In this document: positions 45,185-55,379 of the stretch, in pieces
Position numbering within the stretch: the stretch's first letter is position 1
Layout: each line of letters begins with the position of its first letter
Origin: Orientallactaga sibirica
Taxonomy: Eukaryota; Chordata; Mammalia; Rodentia; Dipodidae
Assembly (NCBI GenBank): GCA_036365145.1
Contig: JAEOAD010000001.1
Span: forward strand, 99,669,501-99,733,500
Length of the DNA: 64,000 nt
Direction of reading: 5' to 3'
The notes under the pieces: generated by a model
Database searches by the model: none
What the model saw: the letters and a program-made list of their open reading frames with translations, nothing else
What the model was told of the DNA's origin: nothing
Program-made: the position numbers and the translations under genes

Positions 45185-46180
45185 ATTTTAAAAAGTAAAC
45201 TTAAAATATTTCCCCATGGAGAACCAGTATGCCTAGCTCAGTACTAACTTGATGAGAATTACCCAGCCAAACCTCCACTTATACTATTCATCACATCTCA
45301 GCAGCCAGGTCTTTCTGGGAACTTATTTTTGTTTTTTTCCAGATATATTGTTATATCTCTGTGATTAAACTTCATGTAAACCTGTACATATAACAAGAAT
45401 ACTTTATTATTGAAAAGTATTCAATGCATTCCCATGAACAATTATAAGATCCACATCTCCTTAGAATCCTCTTTTAGCCTCAAGACAACATAAAGTCTAC
45501 AGCAGGTAGTAAATAACCATACCCTAAAATCATCCAGTGAACACCTAAGGGCAACATGTGTTTAAGATATCTAACTTTCTACATACATGTTGGTTTTCTG
45601 GAGAAAGGAGAAACAAGAAATATCACACCCCTCTTAAGTTTATTCTCATTCAACAAGCTTGAGAAGTGTTTGAACTTGGAATGGACACATCAAGTCTTAT
45701 GGTAATTGCCCAAAAGACCTCAAAAACACATTATCCTCTCTGTCCTGTCTTCCCTATTTCTTGCTCCTCTGGTGGTCTGTGCCATTATCCTGTCTTCACC
45801 AATGCTGAATAAATATCACTTATTCAGGCTCTATAACTTCCAATGAATGACAGGATCAGGGAACATTGGTTATATGTCTGAGTAGACTGAGGGATATGCT
45901 AAAGAGTGAGTCCCTAGCCCTATTAAGGCTTTGTCTGACACATGTGAGAAGCATCCTTGGTCAAGAAGAGAGAGTACCTGAGGAAGAAAAAGACATAGCT
46001 CTTTGGACTTCCATGAAACTGATTCATGGCCCACAACAAAGAGGATATTTACTCAACCAGTTATTTCATTTATTCAAAGGGAAGTAAGGCTTAATTGTAG
46101 AAAGACATAGCAGATATCTCTATTTTCAGGCATCTGCTTGTATGTTTGTGGAAAATGACATCAAACACGGAATTCTGACT
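45185..46180. other. Stretch without recognised feature
   Basis: Unassigned. The 73-codon frame at 45866-46087 ends in a stop but has no recognisable domain, and I see no splice or promoter context. Confidence 0.35.
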
Positions 46181-46184
46181 AAAA

Positions 46185-46790
46185 TCCTCAGTTCCTCCTG
46201 GCCAGCCCAGGAGGGACAGCAGGGTCTCTGCCGAGTAGGGGGTGAGAGGTGCGGAGTCACGACACAGACTCCAGGAGTTGGGTGGAAGCAGGCAGAGGGC
46301 AAGCTGCTGCAAACTCATCTATTCAAGGAAGTGCAGGGGGTTTAAAGGGTTTGGCTGGCTAATCATTGTATGGGGAGGTCCCATTCTTATGACCAATGAT
46401 AGCCTGTCTCTGGGCAGATCATCTCGCAACAGGTTTCTCGCAAGCATGGGACTGTAGCTGTTATAATGCCTGGCCTTTGCAGGATGCCCCTTCCACAGAA
46501 GCCACTTCCTGGTTTCTTTTAGCATGTTGTCTGGCTAGGGCCTGACCTGCATTGTGCCATACATATCCTCCTTTTTGTTTTTATTATTGGTGACCCTGGG
46601 AGGCTGGTTCTTTGCCAAGCCATTGTTGATCCCAGACGCCAAGGGATCATCACATGCAAGGTTGCCCCATCTCATGGGGTGTTATCCGTCATTGACTACC
46701 CACCATCCTGGTGAGAAAACCTGAGGGTTGTGGCCTGGTTTCTTTTAGCATGCGGTCTGGCTAGGGCCCTACCTGCATTGTGCCATATAT
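46185..46790 (-). mobile_element. Rearranged ERV (class II-like): one LTR, a short interior piece and a repeated LTR end
   Basis: About 55 bp at 46508-46562 (CCTGGTTTCTTTTAGCATG ... GCCATAC) recur at 46734-46788 with four substitutions. Read on the minus strand both are LTR beginnings. The interior between them ends in a purine tract (AAAAACAAAAAGGAGGA) directly before the nearer LTR, as a polypurine tract should. The other LTR lost almost all its sequence. The left limit (46185-46230) is approximate. Confidence 0.6.
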
Positions 46791-46799
46791 CAGATCACC

Positions 46800-48400
46800 A
46801 CAGGCAGTTATGAAAAGTTATTCCATCAGCTTGGATGCTGATGGAATGACTTAGATCCACCTTCTGCAAGCTGATAGCATGATGTAGATGAGCCACCTTC
46901 TTCTATAGCTGCCAGGTTGTCTATCTCTCAGATATAGAGAGAAACTTGGATGTGAGATTATTCAGGTCTCCTATAATTCAGGTGATATAATTTGCTTTCA
47001 TTCAAGAGATGAATGATCTTGGCTGCCCCTACCAACATCTCATAATGATGTATTATTGATAGTGCTCAGTCTTCCTAGTTATACAGGAGACAGCACCTAC
47101 AGGTTGAGTCAATTCTGAAATGGAGGACGCTGCCCAGGTATTCATTACACCTGGCCCACAGTAAAATTTCCCCCCATCTTTTCCAGGAATGATCAGTCCA
47201 CGTTCTTTCTTTGTTCCTCATGTGAACAACAACACTTGTGCTTGCTGAATTTCTGTTTCTCCAGAAAAGGACTTTCCATGACTATCCTGTAATCCAGGCA
47301 TGGTAAATTTTAGGAAAGTCAGTTTTCAGTAAAAGCTTGTAGATGAAATTAAAAGTAATTATACTTGCATGAATGGTAGATGAAGAGTTCCAGCCAGTAT
47401 CCCCTCCCTCCAGGAAAGCATAATTTGAAAAGGGTGTTATTTGACTATGTTGAACAAAATGCTTTAATATTAAGGTTTACTTTCAGAAAACTAAAGATGT
47501 ATACACAGATATTTTTCTGATTAAAAAGTAAGACTACTATGGAATTTCTGAGATTTTGAAATTGTTGACCTCAGGATACAAGGTTTAGTACTGCAAGGCT
47601 GACATTAATAGAAAGTAAAATAGTTTCTCATATCCATTCCTCTGTCTCCCACTTCTGCCTTTCTTTCTTCTCAAAGTTTTAGGAAAATAAAACCCTCAAC
47701 TCTTCCTTTTTATTTATTTACAGACATTTCCAAAGACCACTAGAAATAGCAGGGAAGGATATATTAACTTTCTGTTGTAATTTTTCATCTTCTGAGTGTC
47801 TAAATCTCCTTTTCTGTACTATTTTGGGGACACATGAATTGGTACTATGGCATTTCCACACCCTGCTCTGCTGAAGCAAAATCCCAACCTATGCCTCAGA
47901 GTTACACTAAATTTCTAAACAATTTTCCTGATTGAAATAGAAAGAAAAAACATTGATTGTACATTGTTCAGTGTCACCCTCTGTAAAAGATAAGTCTGGA
48001 GCACCAATACTCTGAATTTACCAAGGAAGTAAAAGAAGACAGCTTATAGTGTTGGGGTGAGAATTCTGGTTCCTGAAGACAACATGTCCCAGTGTACAAG
48101 AGCAGCCTGACTTATGTTCAGATGATGCTCCTCCCAGGCATGCCACATGTTCCAGTACTGTGGATAATTTTTTCGTTTTCCAGGTGGCAGCTGTTTGGAT
48201 GGAAAGAGTGCTAGACTGAATCTCACAAAGCCAGCCATTCAACATAGAAAATGTGAACAAATGAAAACAAGTTTATTCCAACCTTAATTGACTATTGTGA
48301 GGATGAAGAGGCATGATACAAAATGCTTTACAAATTACACATGGAAAATAATGGAGGGGGGTTAATTGTCTTCAATTTACATGATTATCAGTCTTGGGAA
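46800..48400. other. Stretch without recognised gene; one hairpin
   Basis: No repeat family placed. It includes the 11-bp inverted repeat at 46820-46847. Frames at 48018-48260 on the minus strand show no protein features. Confidence 0.35.
46820..46847. other. Perfect 11-bp inverted repeat with a 6-base loop
   Basis: ATTCCATCAGC (46820-46830) and GCTGATGGAAT (46837-46847) are exact complements around TTGGAT. Confidence 0.92.
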
Positions 48401-48404
48401 TTAC

Positions 48405-48545
48405 TATGTGCCAGATCCTAAGGTATTCAGTGCATAATGTTAACTCATTTACCCTTTCCCAAACTGTAGAAGACATGAATTACAATGCTTATGTCACAGA
48501 AAAGGGAGTGAAGACTGAGCCCTATAAAGTCAAATAACTTAATCT
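48405..48545 (-). repeat. MIR-like SINE fragment, inverted
   Basis: TACTATGTGCCAGATCCTAA, TGTTAACTCATTTACCC, then GTCACAGAAAAGGGAG and AGTCAAATAACTTAATC follow the inverted MIR order. Confidence 0.6.
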
Positions 48546-48549
48546 TGTT

Positions 48550-50120
48550 GTGTGTTTTTGCATGGAAATACTGGAGCTTGCAATAATCCATCTCATTTCC
48601 TTGTCAGTGTTTTCCATATAGCACACATAATATAAGGAAAACACTCAGGCATTGCTTTAACTTTCAGTAGTTTAGCTAATAGACCCTCATGTTATGCAGT
48701 TTGAATGCCAAGGAATCTCTCCCTGGCTCATAGCCAGCAGTAAACCTTATCAGTCCTGACTGAGATAGAAAGATGCGGGGGGTGAGTAGGAATAATATGT
48801 TCATCCAAAAGGCAACATTTTATGGGTTGTAACTGTACTCCTTTTAATACTCTTTCATTTCTTACTCTCAGAGTTATGGGATGAAAAGATTAATTACAAT
48901 GTGCCATGACTCCTGCTTGCTCATAGAATGTTGCATATAAACTGCACTATGTGTATAGATGTCACATTAAAAAAATGAAATGGGAGGCCGTTCCTCTCCT
49001 GGAGAATATGTAGGAGAAGCATTGCTCTTTGTAAATTGAGAAATGGTCATGGTGTGGAATGAATAGTTATGTCTCCATCATTTGGACACACTTCTTCCTT
49101 GAGACAACTTTTCAACTTGTATGGACCCACATGCACACATTACAGACATAAACATAAATTTAATCTCTCTCTCCTCTCTACCCCCGTCTCTCTCTCTCTC
49201 TTCTCACTCTCTCACACACACACAATCATGCATGCTATCCAGTTCCCAAACAGTAGGAATCAGGTCCTATAACAATGCTGGCTCCAAATCTGACATACCA
49301 TTCTTCACACTCTAAGTCCATCATATTATCTGAACTATTTGTGAAACTTCAGCCAAATTTTCCTTTCTTTCCAAATTTCAGTTTTCTTCTTCTATGAACT
49401 AGATATAATCATATCTGTTTCATAAGAAGAAGAAGATGGACTTAGAGTGTACAGTGAGCAGTGAGGATGTGTTTTGTAAACTATGTGAGTTCATAGGAAT
49501 TATATTAGCAGAATGCTCTATAGGTGTGTCATGCAGACCAGGTGGTATAGTGCATGTACCTGAACCAAACAGACATGCCTGGGTCATACACAGAAAGTCC
49601 TGTGTGTGTCATCTAGCCAAAAACCAAGCTGAGAACATGCTTTGCTAGTGGAGGGTTCCAGTATAACATTTTTGTTTATGATTTTACAGTGAAGGAGTGA
49701 AGAAAGAAGAAAACAAAAGAAATGAAATATAGGTATGTTAAGGTTGTATTTATTAAATATAACTTAATAGTTAAGAAAAAAATATAACACATGAGTGAGA
49801 ATTTTTGGACTATTGTTTTAGTTTTACAGAAATATAATTAGTGAATGAAAGTTTAGGAATTTAAGGTGTATACCTTGATGATTTTATATGTGTGAATATG
49901 TGAAAAAAATCACCACAATCAAAGTTAGCAAGCATACCCTTCACTTATATTATATCCAATAAAAGCACTTCAGATCTATCCTCTTAGATGAATTTCAGGT
50001 GTATGAAATACATTGCCAAATATGTTCACCATCCCCAGACCTTTTCTTGTGTCATATTTTAACCAACACCTTCTCATTTTCCTTCCACTTCCCACCCATG
50101 GCAAAGTTTCCATTATATTT
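48550..50120. other. Mostly unassigned; small CT/CA-rich patch
   Basis: A low-complexity patch (CTCTCT then CACACA) lies at 49162-49225. Otherwise no repeat family or exon evidence. Confidence 0.35.
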
Positions 50121-50330
50121 CCCATAATTGATGTACCAGTTTATATTCCCACCAAGATACGAGTATTCTTTTTCTCCACATCCTTGCTATCACTCTCCTT
50201 TATTCTTACTGGAGGATATCCCATGATTTTGATTTGCATTTCCTTCATGATTAGCATAGTTGAACATTTTCATATAGATATTGTCCATTTGTATGTCTTT
50301 TATGAAAAAATGGGTATTTAGGTCTTGCTC

Positions 50331-50690
50331 ATGTATGTGTGTGTGGTGTGTATGTGTGTGAACTGTGAATGTGTGTGTACATGAAAGCTCAAATTATGTG
50401 ATGCCTATGTATGTGTATGTATGTGTGTAAATGTGGAGGGATAGATAACCTTGAGTGTCATCCTCTAGTACACCATACTCTTCTTTTTGGCCTAGAGTTC
50501 ACCAATTAAACTAACCTGGTTGGTTAGTGAGCTCTAAGGATCTTCCTGTCTCCAACTCCTGAGTTCTGGAATTACAGTCACATGCCTTTTTGGTGGGCAT
50601 TTAAGGACTAGTGATGAAGCTCAGGTCCTCACACTTGCAAAGAAAGCACTGCACCCATTGAGCTCTTTTTCTATTCCCTATGCCCATGTT
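50331..50690 (-). repeat. B4 SINE, inverted, inside old L1
   Basis: A TGTGTATG-rich side, AGTTCACCAATTAAACTAAC, TCCTGTCTCCAACTCCTGAG, TTCTGGAATTACAGTCAC, then AAGCTCAGGTCCTCACACTT and a head-like end. Confidence 0.7.
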
Positions 50691-50769
50691 TAAATCATAT
50701 TATTTATTTTTGGTTTTGTCTATTGAGTTGCAATAGTACCTGAGATATTTTGAATATTAAATATGTTGT

Positions 50770-51001
50770 TAATTTGCCCATTTTAAAAAAAGATTTTTAT
50801 TTATTTATTTGGGAAAGAGAGGGAGGGAGAGTGAGAATGAGCACTCCAGGGCCTCCAGCCACTATAAACAAACTCCAGATACATGTGCCACCTTGTGCAT
50901 CTGGCTTATGTGGGACCTGGAGAATTGAACCAGGGTCCTTAGGCTTCGTAGGCATGTGCCTTAACCGCTAAGCAGTCTCTCCAGCCCCTAATTTGCCCAT
51001 T
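50770..51001 (-). repeat. B2-like SINE, inverted, with 15-bp target duplication
   Basis: TTTTATTTATTTATTTGGGA tail, CTCCAGATACATGTGCCACC body, and GCTAAGCAGTCTCTCCAGCC head complement. TAATTTGCCCATTTT occurs on both sides (from 50769 and from 50988). Confidence 0.95.
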
Positions 51002-51413
51002 TTGAAAATTGTCTTTTTATTTTCTTGTTTCCTCTGCTGTGTAGAAGCTTTTAAAGTTAAAATATTAAATTTATATTACACTAAATACAATCCCACTTAC
51101 CCATATATTCCCTTGTATTTTTTTGGTATCATATAAAGAGGAAATAAGTGGCTAGAGCAGTGTCAAAAACATTTCCACATGTTTTCTTCTGCTCATTTTA
51201 CCATTTTCTGCTCAGGTCTTTCTTCCCTTTCAAGTAGAGTTTGTACATGAGGAAAGAGAAAGAACCACTTTAACCAATTCTCTTTATTGTAAATACAATG
51301 CTTCATGCTTTTGTATGTTCTTGCTAACTTTGAAGATCAGTAGTCCACAATTGTGTAGAATTATTTCTGTTCATTGGTCTATATGTCTGTTTTTATGCTG
51401 GTATAATATTGCT

Positions 51414-51707
51414 TTGCATTATTTTTTTAAATTTTTTGTTTATTTTTATTTACTTATTTGATAGCAACAGATAGACAGAGAGAGATGCAGAGAGAGAAAG
51501 AGAGAGAGACAGAGACAGAGTCAGAGACAGAGAAAATGGGTACACCAGGGCCTCCAGCCACTGCAAACAAACTCCAGATGCATGTGCCACCTTGTGCATC
51601 TGGCTTACAAGGGTACTGGGGAATCGAGCCTTGAACCTGGGTCCTGAGGCTTCACAGGTAAGCAGTTAAACACTAAGCCATCTCTCCCATCCTGCATTAT
51701 ATTTTTA
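51414..51707 (-). repeat. B2-like SINE, inverted, with target duplication
   Basis: TTATTTACTTATTTGATAGC tail, a long GA/CAGAGA stretch, CTCCAGATGCATGTGCCACC and ACTAAGCCATCTCTCCCATC. TTGCATTATTTTTTTAA and CTGCATTATATTTTTAA flank it. Confidence 0.93.
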
Positions 51708-51917
51708 AGTCAGAGAATATGAAGAAAATTATTAATAAATTATTGGTTTAACTAAGGATAATTAAGAATGAATAAAAATGCAGGGGCAGGAAGTAGGGCA
51801 TGGTGAAAAGGCTTTATTCTAAGAATGAAAATAAACAGGAATGTAGTTCAGGTGCTACCTTTGGCTAAACCTTCACTTTATGCAAGCCACAACAAATTGC
51901 TGAAAATCTTATTTTTC

Positions 51918-52038
51918 TTGAGATAGGGTCTCGCTCTAGTCCAGGCTGACTTGGAATTCACTATATAGTCTCAGGCTCACCTTGAACTCACACAATTCCT
52001 CTTACCTTAGCCTCGGGCATGCACATCTATGGCCAGCT
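51918..52038 (-). repeat. B1 SINE, inverted, 5' part missing or decayed
   Basis: TTGAGATAGGGTCTCGCTCT, AGTCCAGGCTGACTTGG and AATTCACTATATAGTCTCAG. The head region is shortened. Confidence 0.85.
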
Positions 52039-52280
52039 TCAAACTCTTGATAGAATAATTTATATAAGCCCTTTTTAATTTTAGAACTTTTTCTAATCCT
52101 AGAAAGATTATAGAGATCCCATGTTTTATGGAACATGAACCCAAAAATAATAGTCAAATATAAATATAGTAATGATGACTACACTATTTATCCTCTAATA
52201 ATTAAGTATGTACATATTCTACACATTTCTGGAACATTTTAGAAAATATCACCGTTAATAAAATATATGATTTCCAAGTG

Positions 52281-52400
52281 TAAGGAAGGAGAGAAGGAAG
52301 GAAGGGAATGAAGAAAGAAGAAAAGAAAGTAGTAGGACATTAAATGAAAGGAAGGATGGTTAGTATTAAAGGAAGGAGGAAGGAAGAAAAGACAGAAGAG
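52281..52400. repeat. Impure (GGAA/GAAA)n purine tract
   Basis: AAGGAAGGAGAGAAGGAAGG and related runs, interrupted by a short AT segment. Confidence 0.85.
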
Positions 52401-52541
52401 ATTATTAAGAGCTAGTAAGAACCCCCTTTGGGTAATTAAAAAAAAAACCCTCACTACTGGTGATGAGCTGGAGAAACACTGAACCAAAGACAACTAATCC
52501 TGGTAAGCTGTCATTCAATTATGTTACAAAACACTTCTGTC

Positions 52542-52729
52542 AAAATGTATTTCTAGAGCTGGAAAGATGCCTTAGTGGTTAAGGCGCTTGCCTGTGAAGC
52601 CTGAGGACCTAGGTCCGACTCCCCAGAACCAGATTCACATGGCAGCACATACATCTTGAGTTTGTTTGCAGTGGCTAGAGGCCCTGGCATGCCCAAATTT
52701 CTCTTTCTCTCTGTGCCTCTTTGTGTCTC

Positions 52730-52773
<44 letters not shown>

Positions 52774-52793
52774 ATATTTTAAAATGTATTTCT
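52542..52793 (+). repeat. B2-like SINE with 13-bp target duplication and (AATA)n tail
   Basis: Head AGCTGGAAAGATGCCTTAGT; body CACATGGCAGCACATACATC; (AATA)n at 52733-52777. AAAATGTATTTCT occurs exactly at 52542-52554 and 52781-52793. Confidence 0.96.
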
Positions 52794-52973
52794 GTTGATA
52801 TTTAATAATTATATATGAATGCTCTAATAATTTGTTATATATCTATGATACATAATGAGCAAGTCAGGGGACTCCGCATTTTCAGTGTCTTAAACACTTG
52901 ACATTTTTGTCATTATTTGTAATAGGAAAAATCCAAACTCTACTCTTGTAGCTTGTTATAAAACATACTATAG

Positions 52974-53222
52974 GGCTGGAGAAATGGCTTAGTGGTTATG
53001 GCGCCTGCCTGCCAAGCCAAGAACCACCGTTAGATCTCCAGATCCCACATTTAGCCAGATGTAAAGTGATGCAAGGGTGTAATGCCACACTTGCCCACAA
53101 GGGGATGCATGTATCTGGAATTCATTCACAGTGGCTGAGAGGCTGCTGGCACACCTATTCTCTCTCTCTGCCTCACTGTCTCTCTTTCTTTGTCTCTCTC
53201 AATACTACTAATAATAAAATAC
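52974..53222 (+). repeat. B2-like SINE, long subfamily
   Basis: Head GGGCTGGAGAAATGGCTTAG. Between CCAGATG and the ATGTATCTGG motif it carries about 34 extra bases (AAAGTGATGCAAGGGTGTAA, TGCCACACTTGCCCACAAGG) absent from the common form. CT-rich 3' part and AATAATAAAAT tail. Confidence 0.92.
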
Positions 53223-53282
53223 AGTAAATTGATGTGAACTACAGTCACACAAGTGTGGTGCAGAGCATAACAAATCGTTCAG

Positions 53283-53370
53283 TTTAAAGTTGTTTCATTT
53301 TTGAGGCACTAGAGATTGACCCCAGGACTCATTAGGCAAGCTCTCTACCACTGAGCATCAATTTTAACTC
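53283..53370 (-). repeat. ID-like tRNA-derived segment, inverted
   Basis: GAGATTGACCCCAGGACTC, then AGGCAAGCTCTCTACCACTGAGC is the inverted ID/tRNA-Ala-like core with its B-box region. With the insert at 53381-53676 removed it would abut the inverted B1 at 53690-53830. Confidence 0.65.
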
Positions 53371-53690
53371 TTTTGTACTTTAAAAAAAATTTTTATTATT
53401 TTATTTATTTTTGGAGAGAGACACACACAAAGAGAGACAGACAGACAGAGAGGGAGAGGGAGAAAGATAGAGATGGGCATGCCAGCAGTCTCTCAGCTGC
53501 TGTGAACGAAATCCAGATGTGTGCACCCCCTTGTGGGCAAGTGTGGCATTGAGCCCTTGCGTCACTTGGCATCTGGCTAAATGTGGTACCTGGAGATTGG
53601 AACCACTGGAGATTGGAACCAGTGTTCTTAGGCTTAGGAGGCAGGCGCCTTAACCGCTAAGCCATCTCTCCAGTCCTCTTTTTGTACTTT
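53366..53690 (-). repeat. B2-like SINE, long subfamily, inverted, with target duplication
   Basis: TTATTTTATTTATTTTTGG tail, a GA-rich stretch, the long-form insert complement (TGTGGGCAAGTGTGGCATTG) and GCTAAGCCATCTCTCCAGTC. ACTCTTTTGTACTTT (53366) and CCTCTTTTTGTACTTT (53675) flank it. The 16-bp TGGAGATTGGAACCAC is tandemly doubled at 53591-53622. Confidence 0.93.
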
Positions 53691-53830
53691 TTATTTTGAG
53701 ATAAGAAGGGTCTCAATAGGTTACCCATGCTGCCTTGAACTCACCTTGTAGTTCGGGCAGGACTTGAACTTGCAATCCTCATGCCTCCACCTCTGAAGTA
53801 GCTGGATTTATAGTATGAGTCCACTGTGTC
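53690..53830 (-). repeat. Old B1-like SINE, inverted
   Basis: TTTTGAGATAAGAAGGGTCTC, GTTACCCATGCTGCCTTGAA, CCTCCACCTCTGAAGTAGC and GGATTTATAGTATGAGTCC match an inverted early B1. Confidence 0.7.
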
Positions 53831-53948
53831 TGTGTCCTTCCTTCGTGTCTATGGACATTACCTAATTTTCCTCTCTTCTCTCTTGCTCTACGTCTCTTAA
53901 CTCTGGTTAGAGGTTATTCTCATCCCAGTTTTTAGGAAAATGAGGTTT

Positions 53949-53969
53949 TATATATATATATATATATAT
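53949..53969. repeat. (TA)n microsatellite
   Basis: About ten TA units. Confidence 0.93.
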
Positions 53970-54042
53970 CCCCTTCCACCGCCTAACTTTCAACATCCTC
54001 TCTCATCCTTCACTGAACCCCTCTCTTCAGAAATCAACACAT

Positions 54043-54243
54043 TTGAAATGGAGAGATGGCTCAGTGTCTATGTGTGATTCATGCCTTTGTTTGACGGCTT
54101 GAGAGGATATGGAAAACATTTGAGTCTGAGTCTTCAGATCCCACTTAAACAGTTAGTTTATAGGCCATGTGGGCCTATAACCCCAGCCTTACAAAGGTAA
54201 GAAAAAGACTGGGCCTGTTCCTGGCTTGCTTGTGGGATGAGGC
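54043..54243 (+). repeat. Old tRNA-headed SINE (B2/B4-like)
   Basis: GAAATGGAGAGATGGCTCAG head, then a diverged body including GGGCCTATAACCCCAGCC. The family is uncertain because the 3' part is eroded. Confidence 0.5.
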
Positions 54244-54270
54244 AGGAAAAATAGAAATGTCCAGTAACAG

Positions 54271-54829
54271 TGTATTAGTCAGGGTTCTCTAGAGGAACAG
54301 AATGGACAGAATGAATCGTATTAAAAGGGGATTTATTGGATTAGCTTACACAGTCCAGCAATAGCAGGTTGCAGGTCTGAGAGTGAAGAAACCCGGTAGC
54401 TGCTCAGTCCACGAAGCTGGAGGCCTCGACAGTCCCAATCCGCCACTGAAGGCCTGGAGGCTTCCTGGAGAGACACTGCTCTTCAGTCCACCCTGGTCTT
54501 CAGTCCACCCTGGAAAGCAGCAACACCAAGCAGCAAGTACCAAGCGGAAAGCACCAAGCAGCAAGCACCCAGTGGCAAGCAGTGAGCAGCACCGGCAGCC
54601 AGGCGGGAGAGAGCAAGGCTTTCTTCCCAGAGCTTCTTTTTATCAACCAGCCCCCTCCTCCAAGAGGGGACACCCACTCTGGACCGCCCACTCTGGGGGA
54701 AAGGCTTACCCCTGGCGGAAGGATTCTTCCTTTAGTTGATCCTTCCTAGAGGCAGCCTCAGAGACACACTTATGAGGAATGTCTGTGGATTCCTAAACAA
54801 ATCAAGTTGATACAAACTTAACCATCACA
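54271..54829 (-). mobile_element. Solo ERVL-type LTR (MLT2/MT2-like), inverted, with 5-bp target duplication
   Basis: A 559-bp block begins TGTATTAGTCAGGGTTCTCT and ends ACTTAACCATCACA, the inverted termini of ERVL LTRs. AACAG lies directly before (54266-54270) and after (54830-54834). It contains a 14-bp tandem repeat (54517-54585) and a doubled TCTTCAGTCCACCCTGG (54479-54512). The frames across it are by-products. Confidence 0.88.
54517..54585. repeat. 14-bp tandem repeat inside the LTR, five units
   Basis: Units begin at 54517 (13 bp), 54530, 54544, 54558 and 54572, of the form GCAGCAAGTACCAA with a few substitutions each. Confidence 0.9.
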
Positions 54830-55125
54830 AACAGTAAGAGACTCCAGCTCAAAAAAGAATAGGAGGAATAGTGATGGAGCAGGACACATCACTTTCAGCA
54901 TCGGTCCCTGAAAAGGCTTTTGTACACTGTCCAGCAGTGTTTGGATAAATGCAAAATGAACACACACCAGGCAAAATATGATTTTATGGAGGATCAGGGA
55001 ATGACCCCCAAACTGACCATACTCACAGATTTTATTGAGATTCAGGCAGTCAGAATTATGGGGAATCTGAGCATAAGACAGATCACAAGTACACATCAGA
55101 TCAGATCTTGAGTTGTTTATGTTTA

Positions 55126-55269
55126 TCAGGAAATCTTTGGAGGACCTGTGAGTTTCCTGTCCTCAAGAATCTCCACCAGAGAAGCATAGTCTACCATGTC
55201 CCCAGGCTTCGCCTGTGTGAAGAGTACCTGATTGCCAATTAGCTTGATCTTCACAAGAGCACATAGACA
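55126..55269 (-). pseudogene. Possible retropseudogene tail, unidentified
   Basis: A minus-strand frame opens after a TAA at 55270 and runs 47 codons to TGA at 55126-55128. It has protein-like composition (for example GDMVDYASLVEILEDRK). About 80-100 bases downstream on the minus strand (near 55037) an AATAAA occurs, as in a 3' UTR. No start codon context, no poly-A and no target duplication were found. I do not recognise the protein, and a chance frame is quite possible. Confidence 0.2.
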
Positions 55270-55279
55270 TTAAAATAGC

Positions 55280-55325
55280 AAACACACACACACACACATA
55301 CACACACAGTAACACAAACACACAC
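55280..55325. repeat. Imperfect (CA)n microsatellite
   Basis: CA repeats with TA and GTAA interruptions. Confidence 0.9.
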
Positions 55326-55379
55326 CCCATTATATACGCATAGACACACAAAAAAGCAGAAGGAAGGAGGGAGGGAAGA

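Larger units (their letters stand above)
50128..51425 (-). mobile_element. Ancient LINE-1 fragment, inverted, split by B4 and B2-like SINEs
   Basis: The left piece (50128-50330) has CCAGTTTATATTCCCACCAA, TCTCCACATCCTTGCTATC and TTTTGATTTGCATTTCCTTC. The right pieces (50695-50784 and 50988-51425) have TTTCCTCTGCTGTGTAGAAG and TTCATTGGTCTATATGTCTG. This is the familiar inverted ORF2 3' region of old mammalian L1. Confidence 0.75.

Noticed and set aside
45866..46087. 73-codon frame
   Set aside because: No recognisable domain, no splice-site or promoter context, and no supporting frame nearby. Considered a chance frame unless transcript data show otherwise.
54346..54739. Overlapping frames up to 118 codons in GC-richer DNA
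   Set aside because: They fall entirely inside the ERVL-type solo LTR and its 14-bp tandem repeat.
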